DNA of 64,000 bases, from contig CM053143.1 in assembly GCA_028571685.1 (NCBI GenBank), positions 151,088,329 through 151,152,328 of the forward strand, given 5' to 3'. Position 1 is the stretch's first letter; each line of letters opens with the position of its first letter. Positions 11,353-22,865 of this stretch are shown here, piece after piece. Under the pieces are notes generated by a model that saw only the letters and a list, made by a program, of their open reading frames with translations, made no database searches and had not been told where the DNA came from. A program made the position numbers and the translations under genes. Source of the DNA: Heterohyrax brucei (lineage: Eukaryota > Chordata > Mammalia > Hyracoidea > Procaviidae).

Positions 11353-12542
11353 GATTGTTGTTAGGTGCTGTCGAATCAGTCACAATTCATAGCAGCACTA
11401 TGCACAACAGAACAAAACACTGCCCGGTCTTGCACCATCCGCACAATTGTTTTTATGCTTAAGCCCATAGTTGCAGCTGCTGTGTCAATCCATCTTATTA
11501 AGGATCTTCCTCTTCTTTACTGACCCTCCACTTTATCAAGCGTGATGATCTTCTCCAGGGATTGACTTCTCCTGACAACACATCCGAAGTATGTAAGACA
11601 CAGTCTCACTATCTTTGCTCCCAAGGAACACACTGATTATACTTCTTCCAGAACCTATCTGTTTGTTTTTTGGCAGTTCATAGTATTCAATATGCTTCTC
11701 CAACACCACAATTCAAAAGTATCAGTTCTTCTTCTGTCTTCCTTATTCATAGTTCAGCTTTCGCATGCATGTGATGCAATTCAAAACACCATGGCTTGGG
11801 TCAGGTGCATCTTTAGTCTTCAAGGTGATATCTTTTTAAAACTTTGAAGAAGTTCTTTGTAGCAGATTTTCCCAGTGCAATGCATCTTTTGATTTCTTGA
11901 CTGCTGCTTCCATGGGTGTTGATTGTGGAACCAAGTAAAATGAAATCCTTGACAATCTCAATCCTTTGTCCATTTATCATGATGCTGCTTACTGATCCAG
12001 TTATGAGGATTTTTGTTTTCTCAGTGTTGAGGTGCAATCCTTACTGAAGACTGTTGTCTTTGACCTTCATCAGTAAGTGTTTCAAATCCTCTTCTCTTCC
12101 AGCAAGCAGGGCATAATGCAGGTTGTTAATGAGTCTTCCTCCAATCTGGGTGCATCGTTCTTCTTCATATAGTTCAGCTTTTCAGTGTATGTGCTTGGCA
12201 TACAGACTGAAAAGGTATGGTTCAAGGATACAACCCTGACACACACGTTTCCTGGCTTTAAACCATGTAATGTTCCCTTGTTCTGTTTGCAAGACTGACT
12301 CTTGATCCATATGTAGATTCCTCATGAGCACAATTAAGTGTTCTGGAATTCCCATTCTCCACAATGTTATCCATAATTTGTTCGTGACCCACACAATCAA
12401 ATGTCTTTGCATAGTCAATGAAACACAGGTAAACATCTTTCTGGTATTCTCTGCTTTCAGCCAAGATACATCTGACATCAGCAATAATATTCCAGGTTTT
12501 ATGTCGTCTTCTGAATCTGGCTTGAATTTCCTCAGCTGAGTT
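11353..12542 (-). pseudogene. RTE/BovB-type LINE reverse transcriptase remnant
   Basis: On the minus strand an RT-like frame reads AESREYQKDVYLCFIDYAKT followed by FDCVGHEQIMDN (RT motif A region), then GILE and RVCQGCILEPYLFSLYA (motif B-C approach). The C-terminal part continues to a short 3' UTR ending at the reversed 'gttgttaggtgctgtcgaatc'. Compared with the other two copies in the window, the part encoding the YADD-type catalytic Asp pair is missing (about 12,105). The 5' half (endonuclease) is absent. Dead copy. Confidence 0.85.
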
Positions 12543-12549
12543 CCCCTAC

Positions 12550-12790
12550 CCAATATACTAGTCTCAGGCTAAATGTCACCTCCTCAACAAACAGCCTGAC
12601 TTCCTAGGATCCTTGGATCCTTCGTATACTCTCATGACTTTTGTTAACTCCACATATTTCCTTTGTATTTCCACAGTTATCAAATAAGCACTTGTATAAT
12701 TATTTGTTTTTTAATGGTCTCCTCCTATAGCTCTTAAGCTCTGTGAGAGCAGTGATAGTACTTCTATTGTCTGCCACTACATCAGCACCT
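12550..12790 (+). repeat. L2-type LINE 3' end
   Basis: 'aaatgtcacctcctcaacaa', later 'ttaagctctgtgagagcag', features of L2 3' sequence. Boundaries approximate. Confidence 0.55.
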
Positions 12791-13620
12791 GATTTACTGA
12801 TTGAACAGCTATGTGCAGAGTGTCTGCTATGTACCAGGCACCATGCTAGACACTTGAGTGCATAATGAATGAAACAAATACTCTTGCCCTCAAGAAGGAA
12901 GACAATAAATGATAAACACAATAAGTGATATAGTATGTTACAAAATGAAAAGTGCTATGTAGAGTGTTTTATTTACCTAATGCTGTTGTAACAGAAATGT
13001 TAAAGCAGATAGCTTTAACAAGCAGAAACTTATTCTCTTATAGTTCAGGATTCTAGGGGTCCAATTTCAGAGCACCCGCTTCAGGGGACAGTTTTCTGTC
13101 TCTGTGGACTCTAGAGAAAGGTCCATTTCATCAGTCTTCACTTGTTCTTGGAGCTGTACAGTGCAGAGACCCAAGGTCCAAATGACGTATGCTACTGGCT
13201 TGGCTAGAGCATGTCTTCCTTGGTGGTATGAGGTGTCTCTACCTCTCTGCTCACTTCTCCCTATTTAACCTCAGAAAAGACTGAGTTAAGAAGCGACGTA
13301 ATCTTGTAGATTGAGTTTTGCCTCAGAAACATATCTGCCTCTAATCTTGCCCCATTAAATTCATAGAGGTAGGATATACGATATGTATGAAAATCACATC
13401 AGATTACCAAATGGTAGACAATCACAAAAAAACTGGTATTCATGGCCTGGTCAAATAATATATGTTTTTAGGGGGACACAATTCAATCCATAACAGAGAC
13501 CAAGGTGATGGTTATCAGAAACATGAAAAGAGGTTAACTGCAATGTTAAGTTGGTTGGTCATGTCAGGTCTTATTGAACATGTGAGGTTTGAGCAAAGAC
13601 CTGGAGGAGGTGAGGAACTT
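12791..13620 (+). repeat. Ancient mammalian repeat, split by an LTR
   Basis: Left part 'tgctatgtaccaggcaccatgc', right part after 13495 'gagcaaagacctggaggagg'. Both halves fit one old repeat into which the LTR at 12965-13495 inserted. Family not named with confidence. Confidence 0.45.
12965..13495 (-). repeat. MaLR/ERVL-type solo LTR, near full length
   Basis: Begins 'tgttttatttacctaatgct' and ends 'gggggacacaattcaatcca' plus 'taaca', the reversed LTR ends. The middle 'cttggtggtatgaggtgtct' also recurs in the LTR at 28329. Confidence 0.75.
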
Positions 13621-13635
13621 AGGTAGACAGCTGTT

Positions 13636-13850
13636 GTTTAGTCAACTGTAACCTATAAACACTTTATGTACAATAAGATGAAACATTACCCAGTCCTCCA
13701 TTATCTTCACAATCACTGATACGTTCCAGTCCATTGTTAAAACAATGGTGCAAATCCATCATATTAAGGGTGTCACTTGTCCTTAGCATTTCACCAAAAA
13801 TGATGTCCTCCCTCAGTGACTGGTCCCTCCTAATGAGTTGGCAAATGAGT
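13636..13850 (-). mobile_element. RTE 3'-end fragment
   Basis: 'tgaaacattacccagtcctc', 'atcttcacaatcactgatac' and 'cagtgactggtccctcc' are the reversed RTE 3' end seen at 22440 and 11353. Confidence 0.7.
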
Positions 13851-13866
13851 TGGCACACCTTATACA

Positions 13867-15785
13867 AAAACTAAACCAAAAGGGATCAAAGACCTAAATA
13901 TCAAACCTAAAACAATAAAGATTATGGAAAAAAAAAGAGAAACAACAATGAAAATTCTAATACATGGCTTAGACAGATTGTAAAATCTTACCAACAGTGT
14001 ATGAACAACAGAAAAAAAATAGCTAAATGGAAACTACTAAAAATCAAACACTTATGCTCATCCAAAGACTCAAGAGAGTTAAAAGACTGCCTACAGAATG
14101 GGAAAAAATATTTGACAGTTATGTATTGGATCAACAAACTGATTTCCATAATCTACAAGGTACTGCAAAATATCAACAACAAAAAGACAAACAATGTAAT
14201 CAAACCACGTGCAAAAGACAAGGACAGACACTTCGCAACAGAAGACATCCAGGCAGCTAAAAGACACATGAGGAAATGCTCATGGTCATTAACTATTGGA
14301 AAAATCTGAATCAAAACTTCAGTGAGATACCATCTCACTCCAGTGAGGTTGGCAATAATCAAAAAACACAAAACAACAAATGTTGGAGAGGCTGTGGAGA
14401 AATTGGAACTCTGCTGCACTGCTGGTGGGAATGCAAAGTGGTACAGCCTCTTTGGAAAGCAATTTGGGACTTTCTTAAAAAGCTAGAAATAGAAATACCA
14501 TATGAACTAGCAATTCCACTGCTTGGAACATACACTACAGAAATAGGGGCTGTCACACCAACACATACATGCTCATGAATGTTTGCAGCACAGTCCACGA
14601 AAAGCAAAAAGATGGAATCGACTTGAGTGCCCATCAAGAGATGAATGGATAAACAAACTATGGTATATATACACAATAGAACACAAGGCAATAATAAAGA
14701 ACAACACGATTCTAGGAAGTATCTCATAGCCTGGTATCAACTAGAAGACATTATGCTGAGTGAAACAACCATTGCAAAATGACAAGTATTGTATGAGACC
14801 ACTATTACAAGGACTTAAAAAACTTATACACAGGAGAAAAGACTCTTTGACAGCTACAAGGGTGGGAAAGGAGGGAGAGGGTTGTTCATAGATTAGATAG
14901 TGGCTGGGAATTCAGTTAGATTAAGAGTGACAGTACCCACTAGAAGGCAAGTCAGCATAATTGGACAACACAATACACTAGAAGTTTTGCTTAATTCAAC
15001 CCAACACGTCAAAGGATAGAGTAGCAGGACAGGAGTCTGGAAACCATGTTTTCAGGGGACATCAAGGTCAATTGGCAAAACTAGCCTTTTGCTAAGAGAG
15101 TCTTCTGCACCCCGTATCAGTGAGTAGCATCTAGAGTCTTAAAAGCCAAAGCTGACATCTGAGGAACACCAATTGGTCCCAATGCACCTGGAATAGATGA
15201 CAACCAAGAATATCAAAGACACGGGGGGAAATGAGCCCAGGAGACAGAAGGACCCACATGACTGGGAGACTACATCACCATAAGACCAGAAGAACCAGAT
15301 GGTGCCTGGCCATCATCAAAGACAACCTTGATAGAGGATACAATGTAGAGTCCCTGACATAACACAAGAAAAAGAGGCGTGCAGATCATGAACTCTTGAC
15401 CAGATGGTCCAACAACCTGGCAGGTCCCCTGGGAACATGGCCCCTAGACTTGATGCTGCCCCAGACCTGAAACCAGTACTGAGGTCAGCACTTCAGACAA
15501 AGAATGGACTGGAATTGGCAGTGCACAGTGAGCATGTGGTGTGTGTGCTTTATGGTTTTATATCTTTATAGAAGGTTATCCTACTGGTTTATGTCTAGAG
15601 GGGAGAGGAGAGGGTGGAGAGGAGGGGACAGGTGTTCACTGTGAGGATACTAGTAGTAAAGAGTGAAAAGGAGAAGTATGCTGTCACAGGGTGGGGAGAG
15701 CAGATAGTTGTAGATAGACAAGTATACTAAGATGATTTGGATTGTATACTTTCACTTAAGCATAACAAAAAAACTTTTTTAAAAA
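13867..15785 (+). pseudogene. L1 3' half: ORF2 C-terminus plus 3' UTR and A-tail
   Basis: Frames from 13867 read TKPKGIKDLNIKPKTIKI, then RHFATEDIQAAKRHMRKCS, then the cysteine-rich CWRGCGEIGTLLHCWWECK and LVQPLW-like segment, then EIPYELAIPLLGTY. These are landmarks of the ORF2p C-terminal domain. Several frameshifts and stops. The 3' UTR from about 14,790 includes 'actctttgacagctacaagg' and ends in an A-rich tail near 15,780. 5' truncated. Confidence 0.9.
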
Positions 15786-15794
15786 GCAAATGAG

Positions 15795-16040
15795 TTTGAC
15801 AGTGTTCTGTTGTGATCCATAAGGTCTCTGTTGGCTGATTTTTTAAAGTAGATCACCAGGCTTTCCTTTGTAATCTGTCTTAATCTGAAGGTTGTCCTGA
15901 AACCTGTCCACCATGGGTGACCCTGCTAGTATTTGATGTATTAGTGGCATAGCTTCCAGTATCATAGCAACATGTAAGCCAACACATTACAACAAAGTGA
16001 CTGACAGGCGGTAGGTGTGGATGTTTGCCAAGTACATACC
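15795..16040 (-). repeat. SINE remnants (AfroSINE tail and tRNA-Gly-type body)
   Basis: 'gttggctgattttttaaagt' followed by 'agatcaccaggctttcctt', then 'agcttccagtatcatagcaa'. Degraded; probably one composite element. Confidence 0.5.
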
Positions 16041-16734
16041 CAAGAAGACTGTTGTGTACCCAAGAGCAAGCATAGTAGACTTCTTAAGTGAGGAGGCTGC
16101 CTGGTTTGTTCTAGCAATAGCAAATTGGTCAGTGGAGTGAGCAAGAAAGAGCCAAGGTCAGAGATACTCAACAAACACTTGTCAAGTAAATGCAGAAGTG
16201 AATCAACACTTGTGTTTAAAATTTACTTGGAAGTATTTTTGTGTGCCTGGCCTACTCGTCCGAAGGTGAGAAAATATTCTCTAGAACTAATGAGTCCACA
16301 AACCATAATTTCATCTATACAAATTGGTAACTCTATGAGGCATTGTGTCCTTTCATTATCAAAGAGGAAACATCTCTTATCTGTGTCAAGAAATGGCCAT
16401 GTGTTCTGTTAGCCATGAGTCACTGGACCCTTGGCCCACCACCCTGACTCACATGGGCGAGTCTGAAGCTGAGGAGATAAGTTGATTCTACGGCTCCAGT
16501 TTCAAGCCCCTGGTGCTGACAGACCACTCAACCTACAAGGCTGACGTTATGGGAACTGAAGTGTGGGCTGAGGGACAAGAAGACATTCAAAGAGGCTAAA
16601 AAGTGATATCTCACTCAGCAGAAAGGAAAATGGGTTCATTGTGAGTAAATGGTTCCCTCTTCCCTCTCTTCCCTCCATTGAAACTCACTCTCTGAAAAGG
16701 CTCTGAAATCTTCACACACACCAGTGGTGTATGT
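16041..16734. other. Intergenic, nothing recognised
   Basis: No supportable gene, RNA or repeat. Confidence 0.4.
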
Positions 16735-16893
16735 CTCTGTAACTCGTTGCTGTCCAGCCAATTCCTATTCACAGAGACCCCATAGGTCAGGGTAGAACTG
16801 CCCCACAGCATTTTCAGGGAAAGGCTGGTGGATTGGAACTGCTCATCGTTTGAATAGCAGCCATAGCTCCTAATCACCGCACCACCAGGGAAC
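16735..16893 (-). repeat. AfroSINE, short form
   Basis: Reversed tail 'ttgctgtccagccaattcct', body 'gtagaactgccccacagc', ending 'gcaccaccagggaacc'. Confidence 0.8.
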
Positions 16894-16894
16894 C

Positions 16895-17112
16895 AAGGAA
16901 TAGGTCAGTGTTTCCCAAATACAGAATCAATTGTGAGATGCTCTATCAACTTTCTCAAAAGCTCCTGGGATGTTTTCTCAAAATGCAGACTCTGGAAGAC
17001 CACGGCTGGAGGGTCTGCTTCAGAAGATCCAACTGGACTCCAGAACTGGTACTTTTAACAGCTCCCCAGGAGCTTCTCACAAGCAGCCACGTTTCGGAAT
17101 CACTGCTCTAGT
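16895..17112 (+). mobile_element. MER5A-like hAT element, near complete
   Basis: 'cagtgtttcccaaat' at the left and 'cgtttcggaatcactgctc' at the right form the imperfect terminal inverted repeats of MER5A-type elements. Confidence 0.6.
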
Positions 17113-17442
17113 GTTCTTATAATGTGTTTGCATTTAAGTGGAAAACATGTTTTGCAAATGGCATGGGTTTCTGTTGGTATTTCAAGCATCAGTGATCAAA
17201 GGAAGAATTTATGTTAGGGACAGAGGGGAGGCAGGGGAGGCCTGCTGGCGTTTTGAAGTCCTACACGCCTGAAAAGCCATCTTCAAAGCTCAGATGCCTC
17301 TATGGGATGGTGACGAGAGAATTCATCCATCATCCCAGGTTTTTCAGGCTCCCAGGTACCATCCATAGCTTAATCTTAGGGCCGTCTCTAAAGTTGACAA
17401 CACAGAGCTCAAGAGACAACATTGGAAATAAATGCAAACCTT

Positions 17443-17823
17443 GCTGTTTCGGGTTGAATTGTGCACCCCCTTCCCCAAAATATGTGTTGAAATCTTAACC
17501 TCCATACCTGTGGATATAATTCTGTTTGGAAAGAGAATTTCTTTGTTATGTTAATGAGACCCCATCAGTATAGGGTATGTTCTAAACCAAATCACTTCCT
17601 AGTTATAAGATGAGAAGATTGGACACAGATGCGCACACATACTGGGGAAGACAGATGCCAGATGAGGAACAGCAAGGACCAAGAGGGCCTGGGGCTACTG
17701 ACAAGGAAGGAATTGACACAGTCGACATCCTGATTTGGACTTTTCACCTCCAGAGCTGTGAGAAAATAAATTTAAAGCTACTGCCTTGTGATACGTGTGT
17801 CACGGCATCACTAGATAAGTAAG
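17443..17823 (+). repeat. MaLR/MLT1-type solo LTR
   Basis: Starts 'cgggttgaattgtgcacccc', contains 'tttgttatgttaatgagacc' and 'cagagctgtgagaaaataaa' (poly-A signal), ends 'ctagataagtaagaca'. Confidence 0.75.
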
Positions 17824-17834
17824 ACACCCACATA

Positions 17835-18000
17835 GCCACTCTTTCATTCCAACTAGGTCTCTGCTCAAACGTTTCTTCCTTAAAGAGGTCTTCCTTGACA
17901 TTCCACTTAAAGAATCAGTCCCATCTCTTTCTAACACCTTTTCCCTGCTTCATTTTGTTCATAGGACTTAACAACCATCAGACATGGCATACATTCTCTG
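17835..18000 (+). repeat. L2 3'-end fragment
   Basis: 'aggtctctgctcaaacgttt' and 'aaagaggtcttccttgacat' are typical L2 sequence. Confidence 0.55.
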
Positions 18001-18371
18001 TACCCAGAGACTAGCTTCGGTATGATCCCACAGGAAAGTTCTGGAGCACATATGGCTGAGTCAGTCCTAGCTAGAGGCAAGGGGCAGATCTTTTGTAGCC
18101 TGTGCCAATCACTCATGAGGGCAGGGCATACTACCTCTCTGCCACACAGCTCCGGTTTGGCCAAAAACAATTTTCTGGAGAAGAGGACAGATGTGAGTTG
18201 TTATCTGCCAATACTCACAGCAGGTTGAGGGGGCTGTAGGCAGATAAATGGGCTAGGGGAAGGGAGGCAACAGTATTCACTAAACTGGCAACCTATTCTT
18301 CAATAGAACTTTGCCTATAACCCTCATCTGAACCTTAACGGCCTACCTAGTACATGATTAATTCTTAATAC

Positions 18372-19045
18372 AGTTGCCATCACTCATTTCCAACTCATAG
18401 TGACCCTATGTGTGTTAGAGTAGAACTATGTTCCCTAAGATTTTGTTTTTAAAATATTGTACTACATTTTTGGTGAAAACATACACAGCATAGGAAACTC
18501 CGGTAGTGGTACTAAGAGTTACAACGGCCAACCAAAAGGTTGACAGTTTGAATCTTTGGAAACCCTATGGGGCATTTCTACTCCATCCTATAGGGTCACT
18601 ATAAGTCAGATTCAATGGTGTTTGTTTGTTTGTTTGTTTGTTTTTTAAGGCACAGTACAACAGGTTGCCATTCAACAATGACTATGCATACTGTTCAGTG
18701 ACATTAGTTGCATTCTTCCCATTGTGTCAACATTCTCATTATTTCCATTCCAGTTGTTCCGTTCCCATTGACTTAGTCTGACTTTCCCTCAACCTTCTTA
18801 TCCTTGGTTTGGGGTAACTACTGACCTTTTAGTCTTACAATTTTTTTTTAAAGAGTGCAATACTCAAGGGTAAAATTCTTTGTAAGTTAACCTCCTAGTT
18901 AGTGAACTTATAGGATTTTCAGTGGCTGATTTTTGAGACGGAGATTCGCAGGTCTTTCTTCTGAAGTGCCGGTGGGTGGACTTGACCCTCTAGCCTTTTG
19001 GTTAGCAGCCAAGTACATGAACCATATGCATCACCCAGAGGCTCA
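18372..19045 (-). repeat. AfroSINE split by an L1 3' UTR that itself carries a SINE
   Basis: Outer SINE: tail half 18372-18436 ('agttgccatcactcatttcc') and head half about 18885-19045 ('ccttttggttagcagccaag'). Between them is reversed L1 3' UTR (18441-18495 and 18641-18884), and within that a plus-strand AfroSINE at 18496-18640 ending in a TTTG microsatellite at about 18622-18642. Edges approximate. Confidence 0.6.
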
Positions 19046-19334
19046 TTTTCTAAGTATCATCCACTTTCCTCTCACACAGCTGTATTCATGCCTCTGTGTA
19101 GTCTCCTCTTCCCATATATCTTTAGCTGGTAAAATGCAGTAGACATGACATTATACAGTCTCCAAGGTGAAGCTTTGAAAAGATCTGCAGCTTCAGCTTT
19201 CTACTTCTTGGAATGCAGTCAACAGTATGAAAGAAAGCCTGACCTAGACTACTTAATGATGACAGCCACAGAAAGAGAAAGGTCTTGAGATCACATAGTT
19301 AAAGAGGCATTCATTCATTCATAATATTCTATAT

Positions 19335-19440
19335 ACTAGATACTATTATTTTCTCTCTCTCTCTATTCTATATATATATATATCCTATATATATTCTATG
19401 TACTATATATATATATATATATCCTATGTACTACATACTA
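19335..19440. repeat. Simple repeats (CT)n and (TA)n
   Basis: 'ttctctctctctctattc' followed by two TA-rich tracts 'tatatatatatatatcc'. Confidence 0.85.
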
Positions 19441-20010
19441 TTATTTGGACATAAAAAGGAATGAGATTCTGATACATGTTACAACATGTAAATCTTGAAA
19501 GTATTATGCCAAGTAAAATAAGCCAGACACAAAAAACACACACTGTATGAATCTATATACATAAAGTATCTAGAATAGGCAAATTCATAAAGGGAAGATT
19601 GTGGTTACTGTCATGGACTGAATTGTATTCACCAAAAAATATATGCAGTAATTTGGTTGGGTCAGGATTCCCTGTATTCTGTGATTGCCCTCTATTTCTT
19701 ACACTACAAATCTTAATCTCTGCCTGTGGTTAACAGACTGGATTATGTTAGAGAAGATTAGGACTGGACTGTAAATCCCTTCCTAAGGTCACCTCCCTGC
19801 TCCATTGAAAAGGGAGTTTCCCTGGAGTGTGGCTTTCACCAACTTTTATCATTTTATCCTACAAGAGATGAAAGGAAAGGGAAGCAAGCAGAGAGCTGCA
19901 CTAGCTGACTAAAACAGTTACTCAACTCTTACAGAAGGGGAAATTGAGAATTATTACTTAATGGGTGCAGAATTTCTATTTGTAATGATTGAAATTTTTA
20001 AAAAATAGAG
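19441..20010 (+). mobile_element. Old L1 3' end, split by an LTR
   Basis: 'ctgatacatgttacaacatg', 'gaataggcaaattcataaag' precede the LTR at 19609; 'gggtgcagaatttctatttg' follows it. Confidence 0.65.
19609..19916 (+). repeat. MaLR/ERVL-type solo LTR with 5-bp target duplication
   Basis: TGTCATGGACTGAATTG start and GACTAAAACA end, flanked by GTTAC at 19604-19608 and 19917-19921. At 308 bp it is shorter than the 510-bp relative at 43242, through an internal deletion. Confidence 0.85.
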
Positions 20011-20208
20011 TTGTCACTGTAAGTTGGAATTGGCTAGATTGCAACAAGTTTAGTTTGGTGTCTTGATTATGTATATACCTCATTTTGTTCATCCTTCCTC
20101 TGCTGATGAGCCCTTTGGTTTTCTGTATTTTTTGTTGTTGCCATTCTAACAGTTAAGCAGCATGAAGTACATTCATAATGTTGTATAACCTTCTTTACTG
20201 TTATGGAT

Positions 20209-21220
20209 TGAATTTTATCCCCCCAAATTTACCTGTGACCTTAGCTAGGCCATGATTCCCAGTATTGTTTGATGGCCCACATTCTGTTCACATTGCATCT
20301 GATGTAATTTTTCTTTGTGCTGTAAACCCTAACCTCTGCCTGTGGTTAATGAGGCAAAATTAGGCTATGTTCAAGAAGAGTAGAGTGGGATGTAACACCC
20401 TTCCTCAGAATACATTCCTGATCCAATGTTGTCGTGGATTGAACTGTGTCCCCTCAAAAGGTTTGCAGCAATGCGTGTAGCATGGTGTTGTGTGATACTC
20501 CTCTAAGCTGTAAACCCTGTTTTTATGATGTTAATAAGGAAGGATGGGCAACAGTGGTGTTGGTGGGGCATGGCTCAATATGAAAGGTTGTATTGTGCCT
20601 TGAGATATAAAAGAAAGAAGCTAGCAGAGAAAATTGGGGAACTCTTACCACCAAGAAAACCATGCTGGGAGCAAAGCATGTCCTTCAGAAAGGACGCAGG
20701 GTCCCTGTACCTCAGAAGGTCTCAGTCCAGAAGAAGATTGATGGCAAGGACCTTCCTCCAGAGCCAACAGAGAGAGCCTTCCCCTGGAACTGATGCCCCC
20801 AATTTGAACTTGTAGCCTACTGGACTGTGACAGAATAAAATTTCTCTTTTTAAAGCCATTTACTTTTGGTATTTCCATTATAGCAGCACTAGATGACTAA
20901 GACAAACACGAAGGAGTATGGCATGCATCATCTTTTATCTTACTAGAAATAAAAGGAAAGGGAGCCATCAGACAGTTGGGGCACTGCGTACCACCAAGAA
21001 ACGGGAGCCAAGAGAACAGCACATCCTTTAGACCTGGGCTCCCTGCACTGACAAGCTCCTAGGATTGGGCAAGATTGATGATGAGGACCTTCCTCCAGAG
21101 CCAACAGAGAAAGTCTCACTGCAGCTGGCATCCCAAATTTGGACTTCAAGCCTCTTAGACTATAAGAGAAAAAACTTCTTTGTTGGTCCTCTGTTATAGC
21201 GGCACTATATGACTAAGACA
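20209..21220 (+). repeat. MaLR/ERVL-type solo LTR interrupted by a second LTR
   Basis: Outer LTR: 5' part 20209-20429 (TGTTATGGATTGAATT) and 3' part from 20905 to GACTAAGACA at 21220. Flanks TTTAC / GTTAC differ by one base, a decayed duplication. Confidence 0.8.
20430..20904 (+). repeat. Inner MaLR/ERVL-type LTR (nested)
   Basis: TGTCGTGGATTGAACTG start to GATGACTAAGACA end, 475 bp, with 'gacagaataaaatttctc' poly-A region. Same family as its host LTR. Confidence 0.85.
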
Positions 21221-21425
21221 GTTACTATCTACTTCCAAAACTCTTTCATCACCCCAAATAAACTGCACACATGAAGCAGTACCTCCCTGTCCACCTTCTC
21301 CCCAGCCACTGGTAACCTGTAATCTACCTCCTGTTTCCATGAATTTGCCACTTATAGATACTTCACATGTATGATCATACACTGTTTGTCCTTTTGTGGT
21401 GTCTATGCATTTAGTTTTGAATTCC
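21221..21425 (-). mobile_element. Old L1 3' UTR fragment
   Basis: 'ctctttcatcaccccaaata' and 'gccactggtaacctgtaatc' are reversed L1M 3' UTR. Confidence 0.65.
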
Positions 21426-21489
21426 CACAAGCCAGCTAAACTCCTGGCATGACATCACCCTCAAAACGGTGGCTGATGGATGTGGAGTA

Positions 21490-21612
21490 TCCCCAGTTAG
21501 ACTGTGCTTCCTCAGAGCAGGCACTGAGTCTTACTGGTCATGCTATATTTGGTTCAGTGCCTGACATACGATAGGCACTCACTAAATCTTTGTTTCATTG
21601 GATTCAGTAATG
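21490..21612 (+). repeat. L2 3' end
   Basis: 'cagagcaggcactgagtctt', 'gtgcctgacatacgataggc' and 'actcactaaatctttgtttc' are diagnostic of L2. Confidence 0.65.
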
Positions 21613-22154
21613 GGAAACAGGAAAGCACAAAGAGAAAAGAACAAATGCTAGATTCATGGGGGAAAGCAGCTGGGAGACAATTTTCAGAAAGAATTGCCAA
21701 TTAGAACTTTCCAGGGTGGAAGAAGCCTTATATTTTCTAAGCACTTTGATTCTTGTTAGTTCTCAAATTATCCCGCTTTTTGTATCAAGGAGTGTTACTA
21801 GAGGGGCATGCAGACAAAGCCCTCTGATGTAGTCTGAGGGCCAATAATGGTCAACTGCCCTCAGACAGCTTGCCACAGATGCCCTGGCACAGAACCCCTG
21901 CTTAGAGATGGGATTCGTGTGAGGCAGCACAAGGTGGAGCCCAGTCTGTAGGCCTAACCCATTCCCTGGTCATTTCCATGCCTTGTCTCATCCATCCTGA
22001 TAAACTAGAGCCACTTCAGGCAGGTCTGGAACATAAACCTTTCTTGTTGGCCCTGAGGCAATGGGGTGAGAGATTGTTCCAGATTTCTACTCTTGGACTT
22101 GTTGTGCAGAAAGCGCCAAACAGTTTTTATTTTCAACTCGTTTAAAGGTGGAAG
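21613..22154. other. Intergenic, nothing recognised
   Basis: No gene or clear repeat. Confidence 0.4.
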
Positions 22155-22252
22155 GGGCTCAGGACTTCCAACCAGTTCATGCTGGTGGGTTAGCACTGCC
22201 TGCCCTTTTGGTTAGCAGCCCTGGCTCTTAACCACTGCTGCATCAGGGCTCT
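22155..22252 (-). repeat. AfroSINE head fragment
   Basis: 'gcccttttggttagcagccc' and 'aaccactgctgcatcagggc'. Confidence 0.65.
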
Positions 22253-22265
22253 ACCAGCTGGGCCC

Positions 22266-22432
22266 AAACCCCAACCAAACCTCCTGCCATCGAATCAATT
22301 CCATCTCTTAGTGATCGTATAGAACAAGGTAGAACTGCCCCAGAGAGTTTCCAAGGACCGCCTGGTGGATTTGAACTGCCAACCCTTTGGTTAGCAGACA
22401 TAGCACTGACCCACTGCAGCACCAGGGTTTAC
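22266..22432 (-). repeat. AfroSINE, complete short form
   Basis: 'ctgccatcgaatcaattcca', 'gagagtttccaaggaccgcc', 'aaccctttggttagcagac', ending 'agcaccagggttt'. Confidence 0.8.
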
Positions 22433-22439
22433 AATAGAC

Positions 22440-22858
22440 AAGCATTGTTGTTGTTGGATGCTGTGGAGTTAGTTCCAACTCATAAAGACCCTATGAACAA
22501 CAGGATGAAACACTACTTGGTCTTGCGCCATGTCCACAATCATTTTTATGCTTAAGCCCATTGTTGCAGCCACTGTGTCAGTCCATCTTGTCAAGGGTCT
22601 TCCTCTTTTTCACTGACCCTCCACTTTCCCAAGCATGTTGCCCTTCTCTAGGGACTGATCCTTGCTGACAACATGTCCAAAGTATGTAAGACGCAGTCTT
22701 GCCATCTTTGCTTCTAAGGAGCATTCTGACTGTACTTCTTCTACAACAGATCTGTTTGTTCTTTTGGCGGTCCATGGTACATTCAGCATTCTTCTCCAAC
22801 ACCACAATTCAAAGGCATTAATTCTGTCTTCTGTGTTCACGACCAAATGGGCAAGCAG
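22440..22858 (-). mobile_element. RTE/BovB-type LINE 3' end
   Basis: The minus strand encodes INAFELWCWRRMLNVPWTAKR and LEAKMARLRLTYFGHVVSK, the C-terminal part of the RTE ORF. The reversed 3' UTR starts at 22445 'gttgttgttggatgctgtgg'. Confidence 0.85.
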
Positions 22859-22865
22859 GTAGATG

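Noticed and set aside
12182-12553. 123-codon minus-strand frame as a host gene
   Set aside because: It is RTE reverse transcriptase remnant.
18496-18645. TTTG tract as an independent microsatellite locus
   Set aside because: It is the expanded tail of the adjacent SINE, so it is recorded there.
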